NCBI GenBank assembly: GCA_046296295.1
Contig: JBKBLG010000005.1
Location: forward strand, 1-64,000
Length of the DNA: 64,000 bases
Reading direction: 5' to 3'
DNA from: UBA10646 sp046296295
GTDB taxonomy: Bacteria > Bacteroidota > Bacteroidia > Chitinophagales > Chitinophagaceae
A program made the position numbers and the translations under genes. Below, piece by piece: positions 17,761 through 27,597 of this stretch (its first letter is position 1; each line of letters begins with the position of its first letter). The notes under the pieces are model-generated. The model worked only from the letters and a program-made list of their open reading frames with translations, was not told where the DNA came from and did not search any database.

Positions 17761-19677
17761 ATGTATCACAAAATGTATCGTTGTACACTTGCTATTTTTG
17801 TACTACTTATTACGGCTACATCAAATGCACAAACCTTGTTCACCTACGGCAAGCATAGTGTAAGTAAGGCCGAGTTTGAACAGGCTTTCAATAAAAATCC
17901 GAACAACAATACCAACCGTAAGCAAGCGCTACAAGAGTATTTAGAGTTGTATATTAACTACAAACTAAAAGTTCAAGCCGCTTACGATGATAGCCTCGAT
18001 AAAGCTGAGAATTTTATCTATGAAAGCGAAAACTTCCGACGCCAACTAGCAGAAACAGCCATTAATAACGAAGCTAATATCGATGCATTAGTGAAAGAAG
18101 CAATGCAGCGCAGCCAGTCAGATGTGCAAGTATCGCAAGTATTTATTGAAGTAGCACCAGGAGCCGATACGTTAGCAGCCTATCAAAAAATACAACAGGC
18201 ATACAAAGCATTACAAAAAGGCCAGTCATTTACGCAAGTAGTACAACAATTTGCCAGCAGTAGTGCCGATAAAAAAAGCAATGGATTGCTTGGTTGGGTT
18301 ACTGCATTCACCTTGCCTTACGAGGTTGAAAATATCATTTATAAACTCAAAAAAAATCAATTTGCAGCACCATATCATAGCAATATGGGCTATCATATTT
18401 TTTATGTGAATGCCACTCGAAAGGCGTTAGGCAAGCGTGTAATAGAACAGTTGTTATTTCCTTTTCCGCCCGATGCCAACGAAATGGATAAGGTACAACT
18501 GCTTGATAAAGCCAATGCTGCTTATCAAGAGTTGCTTAAAGGTGCCGACATTAAAGCCGTGGGCGATAAATATTTGGTGAATGCAACACAACTAACCGTA
18601 GCTGTTGGCCAGTACGATGCAGCCTATGAAGCCAAAGTATTTAACCTTACGGTAAATGGTGGTTATACTACACCTTTCAGAACCGAGTATGGCTGGCATA
18701 TTATTAAAGTAGTATTAGAAGAAGCACCACCCTCAAGCAACGATGATGCTAAAGGCATGGCCGAAATTCGCCTTGCAGTAGAAGAAAGTGATCGCTTAAA
18801 TCAGGCTCGTAACGCATTGGTTGGCAAATGGCTGGCTATGTGTAAGTACGAAAAATTAAAGTATAACGAACAAGCTTTATACACTTTTATAGATAGCGTT
18901 GCAGCTCGTAAAAACCCTTATAATGTAGCTGGCATTACTGCTGAAACACCCATTTTCAAATTTGAAAAGCAAACTTTCACCGTTGAAAATTTTGCCAAAT
19001 TTGTAGATGCAGTTATCGCTAGTGGTGGTGAGTTAAGTAAGCAACCTTACGGTAAATTATTACAAGAATATTTAAAGCTTGCTATCGGCGATTATTACCG
19101 TAGGCATATTCAAGAATTCAATGCCAGTATGGCGGCTCAATGGAAGGAGTTTAACGATGCCAACCTACTTTTTGCAATTATGGAGCGTGAAGTATGGGGC
19201 TTCGCCAATGCCGATAGTGCAGGCCTTGCTAAGTATTATGAGCAACATGCTGCTAAATATCAGTGGCAACCAAGTGTAAGTGTATTGCTATTTACCGTAA
19301 GTGGTAAAGAACGTGCCGATACCGTGTTAAACCTCATCAAAGCAAAGCCCACACAATGGCGTGCAATTGCCGATAGTTACGGTAGTTTTGTATTTGCCGA
19401 TAGTAGTAGGTTTGAGCAAACTATGTTGCCAACAACACAAAAAATTGCTTTCAAGAAAGGTGTGGCCACACAACCCGAAAAAATGGCCGATGGCATTAAT
19501 TACAGCTTCTTGTACATTACACAAGAACACCCTAATGTAGAGCGTAAGAGTTTTGCCGATGCACGCGGTGCTGTTGTAGCCGATTATCAGATTGAGGTTG
19601 AAAAAAAATGGTTATTGAAGTTAAAACAAAAATATCCGGTGGTAGTGCAACAGGCGGTGTTTAATAGTATTCAATAA
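17761..19677 (+). CDS. Periplasmic parvulin-type peptidylprolyl isomerase
   Basis: A 638-residue SurA/PpiD-like foldase. The ATG at 17761 (or 17773) starts a signal peptide (CTLAIFVLLITATSNAQ). An N-terminal helical chaperone region is followed by two parvulin domains: about 115-215 (VSQVFIEV, GLLGWVTAF, MGYHIFYV) and about 225-320 (EQLLFPFP, YGWHIIKVV). The C-terminal half is a long helical/mixed region without a recognised domain. It should assist outer-membrane protein folding in the periplasm. Three repeat-like sequences fall in its coding region (18643, 19043, 19290). Confidence 0.88.
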   Translation: MYHKMYRCTLAIFVLLITATSNAQTLFTYGKHSVSKAEFEQAFNKNPNNNTNRKQALQEYLELYINYKLKVQAAYDDSLDKAENFIYESENFRRQLAETAINNEANIDALVKEAMQRSQSDVQVSQVFIEVAPGADTLAAYQKIQQAYKALQKGQSFTQVVQQFASSSADKKSNGLLGWVTAFTLPYEVENIIYKLKKNQFAAPYHSNMGYHIFYVNATRKALGKRVIEQLLFPFPPDANEMDKVQLLDKANAAYQELLKGADIKAVGDKYLVNATQLTVAVGQYDAAYEAKVFNLTVNGGYTTPFRTEYGWHIIKVVLEEAPPSSNDDAKGMAEIRLAVEESDRLNQARNALVGKWLAMCKYEKLKYNEQALYTFIDSVAARKNPYNVAGITAETPIFKFEKQTFTVENFAKFVDAVIASGGELSKQPYGKLLQEYLKLAIGDYYRRHIQEFNASMAAQWKEFNDANLLFAIMEREVWGFANADSAGLAKYYEQHAAKYQWQPSVSVLLFTVSGKERADTVLNLIKAKPTQWRAIADSYGSFVFADSSRFEQTMLPTTQKIAFKKGVATQPEKMADGINYSFLYITQEHPNVERKSFADARGAVVADYQIEVEKKWLLKLKQKYPVVVQQAVFNSIQ

Positions 19678-19697
19678 GTAATTAATATGTATATAAT

Positions 19698-19728
19698 AAA
19701 AGAGCAAAGCCAACGGCTTTGCTCTTTT
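19698..19728. terminator. Strong bidirectional terminator
   Basis: AAAAGAGCAAAGCC (19698-19711) pairs perfectly with GGCTTTGCTCTTTT (19715-19728) around AAC. It serves the convergent foldase and carboxyltransferase genes. Confidence 0.85.
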
Positions 19729-19737
19729 ACGTAAGTA
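19724..19737 (+). repeat. Short-stem hairpin repeat variant
   Basis: CTTTTACGTAAGTA: the same layout as the main repeat but with the stem cut to AC/GT around GTAA. It overlaps the 3' arm of the terminator. Confidence 0.45.
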
Positions 19738-19753
19738 ATACCCGGTTGTACTG

Positions 19754-21295
19754 CTATAGTGGTATGTTGCCATGTTTTTTTCGTGGCCTTTTGGCTACCT
19801 TATTTTCTAACATGGCGAACGCTTTAATAAGCTTGCGACGGGTTTGGTCGGGCATAATTACTTCGTCAATAAAACCACGCTCTGCAGCAGTATATGGATT
19901 GGCAAAAAGTGCTGCGTATTCTGCTTCTTTTTCTAACAATTTGGCAGCGGGGTCATCGGCTTCGCCAATCTCTTTTTTGAAGATGATTTCACTGGCACCC
20001 TTAGCACCCATTACAGCAATTTCTGCACTTGGCCATGCGAAATTCATATCGGCACCAATATGCTTACTGTTCATAACATCGTAAGCACCGCCATAAGCTT
20101 TGCGGGTAATTACTGTACAACGTGGTACAGTAGCTTCGCTAAAAGCGTATAGCAGTTTAGCACCGTTGGTAATAATACCATTCCACTCTTGATCGGTACC
20201 GGGTAAGAACCCTGGTACATCTACTAATACAAGCAAGGGAATATTAAAGCAATCGCAAAAGCGAGTGAAACGAGCACCTTTTTTAGAACTTTCAATATCG
20301 AGCACCCCTGCCAGGCTCATGGGTTGATTGGCAACAATACCAATACTTCTGCCCGCAAGACGAGCAAAGCCAACTACAATGTTATCGGCATAATCTTTAT
20401 GAATTTCATAAAAAGAATCAACATCGCAAATGCCTTCAATCACCAAACGCATATCGTAAGGTTGATTGGCCGATGCAGGTATTATGTTGTTTAGCTCAGA
20501 ACGAACTTCATCTTTAAGTGTATATGGATATACCGGGGCTGCATCTTCACAGTTTTGCGGCATGTAGCTCAATAATTTTTTAACCTGCCGAATACAATCT
20601 ACATCGTTCACGGCAGTAAGCTGTGTTACACCCGATTTGGTAGCATGTGTACTGGCGCCACCTAATTCTTCTGCGCTTACTGTTTCGTTGGTAACAGTTT
20701 TAACAACATTGGGCCCGGTAACAAACATATAACTGGTATTTTCTACCATAATGGTAAAATCTGTTATGGCTGGTGAATACACGGCACCGCCGGCACAAGG
20801 ACCCATGATGGCAGAAATTTGTGGTATTACGCCTGAAGCCTGTACATTGCGATAGAAGATATCGGCATAGCCACCTAATGAACGAACCCCCTCTTGAATA
20901 CGGGCACCACCGGAATCGTTTAAACCAATTACAGGGGCACCTGTTTTCATGGCAGCATCCATAATCTTACATATTTTCTCAGCATGTGTTTCGCTGAGTG
21001 CCCCGCCGAAAACAGTAAAATCTTGCGCAAATACATATACTAATCTTCCATCAATGGTGCCGTAGCCGGTTACTACACCATCGCCATAAAACTGATGTTC
21101 TTCCATACCAAACTCTTTGGTGCGATGCAACACCAGGGCTCCTATTTCTTCAAACGAGCCTGGGTCGAGCAGTAAATGAATCCGTTCTCTAGCGGTAAGC
21201 TTTCCCTTTTGGTGTTGTGTAGCAATACGTTTAGCACCACCACCTTCGAGGCTTAGGGCTAACTTTTCTTGTAATATTTCAACTTTAGATTTCAT
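19754..21295 (-). CDS. pccB: Acyl-CoA carboxylase carboxyltransferase (propionyl-CoA carboxylase beta type)
   Basis: A 513-residue biotin-dependent carboxyltransferase with fused N- and C-terminal crotonase-like halves. DSGGARIQEGV (127-137) and the glycine-rich GPCAGGAVYSPA support acyl-CoA binding; VDVPGFLPGTDQE and RKAYGGAYDVM occur in the second half. Length and motifs match propionyl-CoA carboxylase beta subunits. It would transfer CO2 from carboxybiotin to propionyl-CoA, giving methylmalonyl-CoA. It is the last gene of a tight three-gene operon with the biotin carboxylase and carrier. Methylmalonyl-CoA decarboxylase alpha is a less likely alternative, given the biotin carboxylase next door. 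Confidence 0.9.
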   Translation of the reverse strand: MKSKVEILQEKLALSLEGGGAKRIATQHQKGKLTARERIHLLLDPGSFEEIGALVLHRTKEFGMEEHQFYGDGVVTGYGTIDGRLVYVFAQDFTVFGGALSETHAEKICKIMDAAMKTGAPVIGLNDSGGARIQEGVRSLGGYADIFYRNVQASGVIPQISAIMGPCAGGAVYSPAITDFTIMVENTSYMFVTGPNVVKTVTNETVSAEELGGASTHATKSGVTQLTAVNDVDCIRQVKKLLSYMPQNCEDAAPVYPYTLKDEVRSELNNIIPASANQPYDMRLVIEGICDVDSFYEIHKDYADNIVVGFARLAGRSIGIVANQPMSLAGVLDIESSKKGARFTRFCDCFNIPLLVLVDVPGFLPGTDQEWNGIITNGAKLLYAFSEATVPRCTVITRKAYGGAYDVMNSKHIGADMNFAWPSAEIAVMGAKGASEIIFKKEIGEADDPAAKLLEKEAEYAALFANPYTAAERGFIDEVIMPDQTRRKLIKAFAMLENKVAKRPRKKHGNIPL

Positions 21296-21322
21296 GATGG
21301 TTGATATTTATGTACCATGCAA

Positions 21323-22798
21323 TTAGTGTGCAATGCGCCGCTTCCAACTAGTAGAGCGGTGAGCAACAGTAGTAAGTATTGCTTGTTGGTTTAACCAGTG
21401 CTTTACAGCAACAATGGCTGCAATTTTAGCTTTTGCTGCTTGCTCGTTTTCAATATGTGCAGGGGTGTAATAATTCTTTACAAAGTGGGTATCAAAATGC
21501 CCGCTGATAAAAGCCTTATGCTGAAATACAAAACGACCAAAAGGCATGGTTGTACTAACGCCTTCAATACCATAAGCTTCTATTGCTGCCAGCATTTTCT
21601 GAATTGCTTCAATACGGTTTTTTCCGTGCGTTGCCAGCTTGGCAATCATTGGGTCGTAATAAATGGGTATCTGCATCCCTTGTTCGTAGCCATCATCTAC
21701 CCGAATGCCTTCGCCGGTAGGTGGTTCGTATCGGGTAAGTGTGCCAATAGAGGGCATAAAGTTGTTAAGCGGATCTTCGGCATATACACGCAACTCAATA
21801 GCATGACCGTTAATTTTTAGATCGTCTTGTGTGAAACTGAGTTGTTCACCACGAGCAATTTTCACTTGCTCTTCTACTAAATCTATCCCTGTGATCATCT
21901 CAGTTACCGGGTGTTCTACCTGCAAGCGAGTGTTCATTTCTAGGAAATAGAAATTGAGCTTATCATCCATTAAAAACTCAACGGTTCCCGTACTGGTGTA
22001 ATTGCACGATTTGGCTACCATTACTGCCGCTTCACCCATCTGCTTGCGTATGGCTGGTGTTAGAATAGATGATGGCGACTCTTCTACCACCTTTTGGTGC
22101 CTGCGTTGAATGCTGCACTCTCGTTCAAACAAGTGAATACAGTTACCATAATTATCGGCCAATACCTGTACTTCTATGTGGCGCGGCGAGCTTACATACT
22201 TTTCAATAAACACCGAGCCATCACCAAAAGAAGAAGTTGCTTCACTAATGGCACGCTCCATTTGTTCTTCGAGATCGCTTTCTTGCTCTACAATACGCAT
22301 ACCCTTACCACCGCCGCCGGCAGAGGCCTTAATTAATACAGGATAACCTACTTCTGCTGCAATTTGCTTCGCCAGAGTAATATCGGTAATAGCTTTATCT
22401 ATACCGGGTACCATGGGAATATTGTATTTTTTCACACATTCTTTAGCGGCAAGTTTTGAGCCCATTACTTCCATGGCTTCGGGGCTCGGACCAATAAACG
22501 TGATGCCAGCTTCGGTAACCTGACGGGCAAATGTTGCATTCTCACTTAAAAAACCATAACCGGGGTGGATGCCATCAACACTGAGTTTTTTGCAAATGTC
22601 TATAATGGCATCGCCACGTAAGTACGATTGGTTAGAAGGCGCTGGCCCTAAACAAACGGCTTCATCGGCATAGCGAACATGTGGTGAATGGCGATCGGCT
22701 TCTGAGTATACTGCTACTGAGCGTATCCCCATTTTCCGTAAGGTTCGCATAATTCTAAGGGCTATTTCGCCGCGGTTGGCTACTAATATTTTTTGCAT
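21323..22798 (-). CDS. Biotin carboxylase subunit
   Basis: A 491-residue ATP-grasp biotin carboxylase. ANRGEIALRI near the N-terminus, KASAGGGGKGMRIV (157-170) as the ATP-binding glycine loop and EMNTRLQVEHPVTE (287-300) as the catalytic signature are all intact. It would carboxylate biotin on the separate carrier protein encoded 32 bases upstream, using ATP and bicarbonate. The downstream carboxyltransferase follows after 27 bases. In this operon it is the alpha-type subunit of an acyl-CoA carboxylase with the biotinyl domain on its own gene. The C-terminus extends about 40 residues beyond the usual AccC length. A degenerate repeat lies over its 5' end near 22730. Confidence 0.92.
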   Translation of the reverse strand: MQKILVANRGEIALRIMRTLRKMGIRSVAVYSEADRHSPHVRYADEAVCLGPAPSNQSYLRGDAIIDICKKLSVDGIHPGYGFLSENATFARQVTEAGITFIGPSPEAMEVMGSKLAAKECVKKYNIPMVPGIDKAITDITLAKQIAAEVGYPVLIKASAGGGGKGMRIVEQESDLEEQMERAISEATSSFGDGSVFIEKYVSSPRHIEVQVLADNYGNCIHLFERECSIQRRHQKVVEESPSSILTPAIRKQMGEAAVMVAKSCNYTSTGTVEFLMDDKLNFYFLEMNTRLQVEHPVTEMITGIDLVEEQVKIARGEQLSFTQDDLKINGHAIELRVYAEDPLNNFMPSIGTLTRYEPPTGEGIRVDDGYEQGMQIPIYYDPMIAKLATHGKNRIEAIQKMLAAIEAYGIEGVSTTMPFGRFVFQHKAFISGHFDTHFVKNYYTPAHIENEQAAKAKIAAIVAVKHWLNQQAILTTVAHRSTSWKRRIAH

Positions 22799-22830
22799 AA
22801 TACCTGCGAATTATAAATCTTTATTGGTTG

Positions 22831-23316
22831 TTAAGCAAGCTCAATAAGTACCTGACCCTTTTCAACTGCTTGGCCTGGTTTTACGGCAATGCGTTTAATT
22901 ACCGCATCGTTAGGCATAAGAATGCTATTTTCCATTTTCATGGCTTCTAGTATTAGAATGCGTTCGTTTTCTTTTACAGCTTGTCCTTCTGATACAGCGA
23001 TACTTAATACTAAGCCTGGCATGGGTGCTTTTACATCTTTCACTTGTTTCACCGATACTTTGCTAAACCCAAGTTGATCGAGCATTTGATCGAAGCCATC
23101 TTTAATGGCCACCTCAAAACGTTCTTCGCCAATGGCAACGGTTACATGCTTATCGGTACTACTAATAATGGTAACAGTTACCGACTGATGTTGCGCTAAC
23201 ACATGATACATATGTGGCTGCACCTGAATAATATCGGCTTGTTGTAGTGCTTCGGCTGTTAATTCAAAGCTGAAATTGTTGACCTTAACTTGATAGTTGT
23301 TGTTTTGTTGCGACAT
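22831..23316 (-). CDS. Biotinyl carrier protein of acyl-CoA carboxylase
   Basis: A 161-residue carrier. The C-terminal half (about 95-161) is a biotinyl domain with EAMKMEN, Lys127 being the biotinylated residue, preceded by KAPMPGLV. The N-terminal half (about 8-75) is a beta-rich region of the kind found on Bacteroidota carboxylase carriers. It is the first gene of the carboxylase operon and the predicted substrate of the BirA ligase encoded at 30985. Confidence 0.92.
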   Translation of the reverse strand: MSQQNNNYQVKVNNFSFELTAEALQQADIIQVQPHMYHVLAQHQSVTVTIISSTDKHVTVAIGEERFEVAIKDGFDQMLDQLGFSKVSVKQVKDVKAPMPGLVLSIAVSEGQAVKENERILILEAMKMENSILMPNDAVIKRIAVKPGQAVEKGQVLIELA

Positions 23317-23539
23317 ATCGCTTGCTTTTAATGTATGCCAACAACAGCGTTACTTACGTAAATACGTGTATGGCAATCAATGCAGTTAGAACCACCAAGA
23401 TGTTTAGTTTTTTGCGATGTACTGATGATGTGCATCATTGCAGCAACTAACCCCTGTCAGTGGCAATTAATATACTACATATTTTGTGATTTTTCACTAC
23501 GTGTTTCAAAAAAAACGCTTTGAATTCGGTGTAATCTCT

Positions 23540-23555
23540 CTTTTACCGTAAGGTA
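23540..23555 (+). repeat. Hairpin repeat copy
   Basis: CTTTTACCGTAAGGTA in the divergent region upstream of the patatin gene. Confidence 0.6.
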
Positions 23556-23630
23556 CAATGGCACATTTTTGTATTCATAATGGTTTCTATATAAATATTA
23601 GAAACTTTTTTTGGGGGTTATATGCTACTA

Positions 23631-23660
23631 AGCAGCGGATGTCTATTCGCTGCTTTTTTA
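23631..23660 (+). terminator. Orphan Rho-independent terminator
   Basis: AGCAGCG (23631-23637) pairs with CGCTGCT (23648-23654) around a 10-base loop and runs into TTTTTA. The nearest upstream plus-strand gene ends at 19677, so it may end a short untranslated transcript or attenuate the patatin leader. Confidence 0.6.
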
Positions 23661-23720
23661 TTTACGTAAGTACAACGTTAAAACTTACATTGTTAATTGT
23701 TGCTAGCTTAACTTAGAACA

Positions 23721-25967
23721 GTGTTAACGCAATTGCCATATCGGTGGAGGCCATTTGTATTGGGCTTTTTCTACAGCATGCCTATTCAGTTGCTTTTGTT
23801 ACATGTGCGCAGGTATCAGGTGTTGCTTATTTTTTGGTACATATTAGCTGCAACTGTTAGTGGTGGTTTCATGAGTAGTTATGGTGCCAGCTCTTTGTTT
23901 TTAGCACCAGAGTATTTAGGTGATGTTAATGGTATTAGTACAGCCATTGTTGGCTTTTGTGTGGGTGTATTTATAATGAGTTGGAACATTACAACGTTTA
24001 TTTTACATAGCAAAGACATTCGTTTTTTGGCAACAACAGCACAGCCTTTTTTAAAATATTGTATTAATAATAGTATTATACCGATACTCTTCTTGTGTTT
24101 GTATCTTGTAAAAGCAGTTCAATATGTACGCTACCAAGAGCTTACAAATTATTTTGATATTATATTATTGGTACTAGGTTTTATAGCGGGCTTAATACTA
24201 TCTATTGTAATTGCCATAGGCTACTTTTTTGGTGCCGATAAAACCATATACAGCAGTATGGCTACCGTTATAGATATGGCTAATGTACACTATCACTTAG
24301 CTATGCAACAAGCTACACTGCCAAACCATAAGCCCGCTTTTCACGTGCATTGGTTTTTAAGTGCCAGGCTACATTTGCGTAAGCCGCGAGATGTACGCCA
24401 CTACAGTGAAGCATTTTTAGATGCTATTTTCAAACGCCATCATTTAGCGGCAGTACTTGCCATTTTTATCGCTTTTTTATTACTCGTATTATTGGGGTTT
24501 TTCTTAGATAATCCAATGTTTCAATTTCCGGCAGCAGCAAGCATTACTGTATTGTTTGCTATTTTAATTGCCGTAAGCGGCGCCATAACACTGTTCTTAC
24601 GTAGCTGGAGTATTCCTGTGCTCCTGATATTATATTTTGTGTTGAATTACTTGTATCAGCACAATATTATTGATGCTCGCAATAAAGCTTATGGGATCGA
24701 TTATAAAAGCGGTATTCGATCGGCGTACATCCTCGATAGTATTTTGCAACACGCTTCGATACCGGACGTACAAGCCGATAGGCAAGCTTTTCAACGTCGG
24801 TTAATACAATGGAAGCAGCAACAAATCACTGATAAGCCCAAATTATATGTAGTGGCAGTTAGTGGTGGAGGTGTTCGTAGTGCTAGCTTCACCATGCAAA
24901 TAATGCAAGCACTCGATAGCATTAGTAATGGTAATTTTTTAAAGCAAACTGTTTTAATAACAGGTGCTTCAGGTGGTATGCTAGGGGCTGCCTATTACAG
25001 AGAGCTATTTTTGCAACAGCAATTAGGTAAGCCCTTACGGGCAAATGATAGGAAGTATGCACAAGATATTGCGAAAGATTTACTGAACCCGCTGTTCAGT
25101 AGTTTTATCAGCAGAGATTTAGTAGGACCAGCTCGAAAGTTCACCGTCGGTAATTTCACTTACGTAAAAGATAGAGGCTATGCTTTTGAAGCCAAACTCA
25201 ATCAAAATACCAGAGGCTTGTTGCAAAAACACCTACAAGATTATCAACTCTATGAAGATAGTGCTATCATTCCCACCTTATTTTTCAATAGCGTAATTAC
25301 AACCGATGGTAGAAAAATGCTAGCAGCCACACGTCCTGCCAGATTTATGATGCAAGTGCTACCCACCGATACAACACCAGTTACACACCCCGATGTTATA
25401 GATTTTCAAACCCTTTTTGCAAGGCAACAAGCACCACGCTTGGGCGTACTAACAGCCTTACGAATGAATGCCACATTTCCCTATGTACTACCAAATGTAT
25501 GGTTACCCACACAACCAGTAATAGATGTAATGGATGCCGGATTGCGTGATAACACCGGAGCTGAAACAGCAATGCGTTTCTTATACAACTTTAAAGATTG
25601 GATTGTAGCCAATACCAGCGGCGTAGTACTCATACAAATTCGTGATCGTGTAGAAGAAGCTTGGGCTACAACACATAATATGAACAATAGTAGTTTAGCC
25701 GATTTTTTTGTGAAGCCATTAGAAAGTATGCAGCATAATTGGTTTAATCTGCAAGATTTTTATCAATCCGGGCAATGGCAATTTTTGCACAGCGATACCA
25801 CCTTTCGCTTACAACGTTTGGTATTTCAATACAAACCCGTGCAACAGCATGCCAAAGCAGCCCTTAGTTTTCACCTCACTACTGCTGAGAAAAAAGATAT
25901 TACATCTAGCTTACAACAACCCGCCAATCGCCAAGCATTTCAAGCATACCAAGCATTACAACGGTAG
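23721..25967 (+). CDS. Membrane protein with patatin-like phospholipase domain
   Basis: A 748-residue protein. The first ~320 residues contain about eight hydrophobic segments (for example 33-50, 69-88, 118-132, 147-170, 241-262, 273-293, 298-312). The cytosolic C-terminal half is a patatin domain: SGGGVRSA (381-388) forms the oxyanion hole, GASGG carries nucleophile Ser417, and Asp605 in MDAGLRDN completes the dyad. It is likely a membrane-bound lipid acyl hydrolase. GTG at 23721 is the annotated start; ATG at 23778 is an alternative. A GCCC/GGGC repeat variant at 25031 encodes PLRAND. Confidence 0.83.
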   Translation: MLTQLPYRWRPFVLGFFYSMPIQLLLLHVRRYQVLLIFWYILAATVSGGFMSSYGASSLFLAPEYLGDVNGISTAIVGFCVGVFIMSWNITTFILHSKDIRFLATTAQPFLKYCINNSIIPILFLCLYLVKAVQYVRYQELTNYFDIILLVLGFIAGLILSIVIAIGYFFGADKTIYSSMATVIDMANVHYHLAMQQATLPNHKPAFHVHWFLSARLHLRKPRDVRHYSEAFLDAIFKRHHLAAVLAIFIAFLLLVLLGFFLDNPMFQFPAAASITVLFAILIAVSGAITLFLRSWSIPVLLILYFVLNYLYQHNIIDARNKAYGIDYKSGIRSAYILDSILQHASIPDVQADRQAFQRRLIQWKQQQITDKPKLYVVAVSGGGVRSASFTMQIMQALDSISNGNFLKQTVLITGASGGMLGAAYYRELFLQQQLGKPLRANDRKYAQDIAKDLLNPLFSSFISRDLVGPARKFTVGNFTYVKDRGYAFEAKLNQNTRGLLQKHLQDYQLYEDSAIIPTLFFNSVITTDGRKMLAATRPARFMMQVLPTDTTPVTHPDVIDFQTLFARQQAPRLGVLTALRMNATFPYVLPNVWLPTQPVIDVMDAGLRDNTGAETAMRFLYNFKDWIVANTSGVVLIQIRDRVEEAWATTHNMNNSSLADFFVKPLESMQHNWFNLQDFYQSGQWQFLHSDTTFRLQRLVFQYKPVQQHAKAALSFHLTTAEKKDITSSLQQPANRQAFQAYQALQR

Positions 25968-25969
25968 TA

Positions 25970-26797
25970 TTACCGTTGTAACCATAAACCTTTATCATCT
26001 AAAAAAATCCATCCGAGTGGGTGGCGTTGTAACTGAATTGTGCGATCTAATAAACCTTGCGGTAAAGGAACAGCTATAGGTAATGGGCTATCGGTTTTTA
26101 AATGCAGCCATTGCTTTCCTTCAACGCCCCACAAGCCCTGATTGGTTACCTGAACAAATTTTAAATTTTTATAAGGTAATTGTTTTGCAAATGCACCGTA
26201 ATAATCAAAAATCCACCAACCGGTTGCACTATCGTACATACATAGCTTGCCTGTATTATCGGCCATGAATTGCATGCTAGGTGAAGCATTTAAAGCCTGC
26301 CGCACATCGGCACTAGTAAGTAGTGGTATGCCTGCTTCGTTAATTTTTAAAATATTGCCTCCCAACTCGTTGTACAGCCAAATATTACCATCGTAACTTA
26401 AGGCAATGCAACTTACTTGAAACAAACCTTGCTTTCGTAAGTCTATTGCTGTTCGCATGTTTAAAAACCGATCTAAAACCACAATGGTTTGAAAATCTTT
26501 ATACCAAACCAATATTTGTAATGGGTTGGTAGCATCTATTAAAGTAATATCACCAAACCTCCGAACATCATTATATATGGCGAGGCTATCGCCTTTTGCA
26601 TTTACTTTTTTGATTTGGTTTTGTGCATTCACCAAATAAAAATTACCAAAATTATCTTGCTGAAAATAGCGATAGTGGCCAGCAGCAATAATGGTTGCTT
26701 GTGCGTTACAAACATTTACCGTAAGGTAACATAAGAAACCTAGCATCAATAGTTTGAAGTTGGTATAAAAACCTTTCGGTAAATGATGAAGGTACAT
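25970..26797 (-). CDS. Exported protein, possible beta-propeller, unknown function
   Basis: A 275-residue protein starting at ATG 26797, two bases after the stop of lpxH (an in-frame TTG upstream would overlap that gene). The signal-peptide region ends in CNAQ. The mature part has repeated short strand motifs with aromatic and Asp/Gly turns (GNFYLVN, DGNIWLYN, GKLCMYD, GLWGVEG, KGLWLQR), suggestive of a small beta-propeller. I recognise no specific family. Two repeat copies with different loops (GTAA at 26713, GAAA at 26771) lie within its signal-peptide coding region. Confidence 0.65.
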   Translation of the reverse strand: MYLHHLPKGFYTNFKLLMLGFLCYLTVNVCNAQATIIAAGHYRYFQQDNFGNFYLVNAQNQIKKVNAKGDSLAIYNDVRRFGDITLIDATNPLQILVWYKDFQTIVVLDRFLNMRTAIDLRKQGLFQVSCIALSYDGNIWLYNELGGNILKINEAGIPLLTSADVRQALNASPSMQFMADNTGKLCMYDSATGWWIFDYYGAFAKQLPYKNLKFVQVTNQGLWGVEGKQWLHLKTDSPLPIAVPLPQGLLDRTIQLQRHPLGWIFLDDKGLWLQR

Positions 26798-26799
26798 AG

Positions 26800-27567
26800 C
26801 TAGAGCGTTTCTTGATAATTGCAAAGTTCTAATACACCATTACTGTGCATAACACCATAGGTAAAATGTACAATCCAATCGCCAATGTTAATGTACTTAC
26901 TATGCTCGTTAAGGTTAATTACCATTGGATAATGGCGATGACCAAATATAAAATAATCATAATGATTTTGAGTGAGTTTGTACTTGCTGTATTGTATGAG
27001 CCACTCCTTATCTTCTCCAAGAAAATATTGGTCTGTAAAGCCTGTTTTAGCACGGCTACGGCGGCTAAAATAGTTGGCTAACCCAATGCCAACATCGGGG
27101 TGTAGCCACCCGAACAACCACTGGCATATTGGGTTTCTGAAAATTTTTTTCAAACGTTTGTAACCGTAATCGCCAGGGCCCAGCCCATCGCCATGGCCAA
27201 TAAAAATTTGCTTACCAAATCGTTCAAAAACTTTTGGCGCAAAGTATACAGGTATATTAAGTTCTTGTTCAAAATAGCCACGCATCCACATATCGTGGTT
27301 GCCAATAAAAAAGTGTACTGGTATGCCGCTATCGGTGAGTTGAGCTAACTTGCCGAGAATGCGTGTATAGCCTTTGGGTACGGCTGTTTTGTATTCGAAC
27401 CAGAAATCAAACATATCGCCTACAATAAAAATTTCGGCGGCGTTAGCGGTGATGCTATCTAAAAACCGAACAATTTTTCGCTCACGTTCGCGGCTTGAGG
27501 CTTCGTTAGGTGCACCCAAATGAAAGTCGGATAAGAAATAAATTTTTTTTTCGGCGGCTTGCTGCAT
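26800..27567 (-). CDS. lpxH: UDP-2,3-diacylglucosamine pyrophosphatase LpxH
   Basis: A 255-residue calcineurin-like phosphoesterase. Metal-binding motifs are in order: SDFHLG (13-18), GDMFDFWFEY (50-59), GNHDMW (89-94), GHGDGLGPGD (124-133) and FGHRHYP near the C-terminus. The FWFEY form after GDMFD is characteristic of LpxH, which cleaves UDP-diacylglucosamine to lipid X at the inner membrane during lipid A synthesis. It precedes the propeller-like gene with a two-base gap, so the two are translated from one message. Confidence 0.9.
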   Translation of the reverse strand: MQQAAEKKIYFLSDFHLGAPNEASSRERERKIVRFLDSITANAAEIFIVGDMFDFWFEYKTAVPKGYTRILGKLAQLTDSGIPVHFFIGNHDMWMRGYFEQELNIPVYFAPKVFERFGKQIFIGHGDGLGPGDYGYKRLKKIFRNPICQWLFGWLHPDVGIGLANYFSRRSRAKTGFTDQYFLGEDKEWLIQYSKYKLTQNHYDYFIFGHRHYPMVINLNEHSKYINIGDWIVHFTYGVMHSNGVLELCNYQETL

Positions 27568-27597
27568 GTAATTAGTAAGGTATTATTAGAATTAATC

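Larger units (their letters stand above)
23317..23720. other. 404-base intergenic region
   Basis: Divergent region between the carboxylase operon and the patatin gene. It holds a short-stem repeat (23351-23364), a consensus-like repeat (23540-23555), a strong terminator-like hairpin at 23631-23660 with no annotated gene ahead of it, and another short-stem repeat at 23660-23673. No convincing CDS was found; a 52-codon frame from 23558 crosses the hairpin and looks non-coding. Confidence 0.6.

Noticed and set aside
23558..23716. A 52-codon frame upstream of the patatin gene
   Set aside because: It runs through a strong terminator hairpin, has no recognisable protein features, and ends just before the patatin start.
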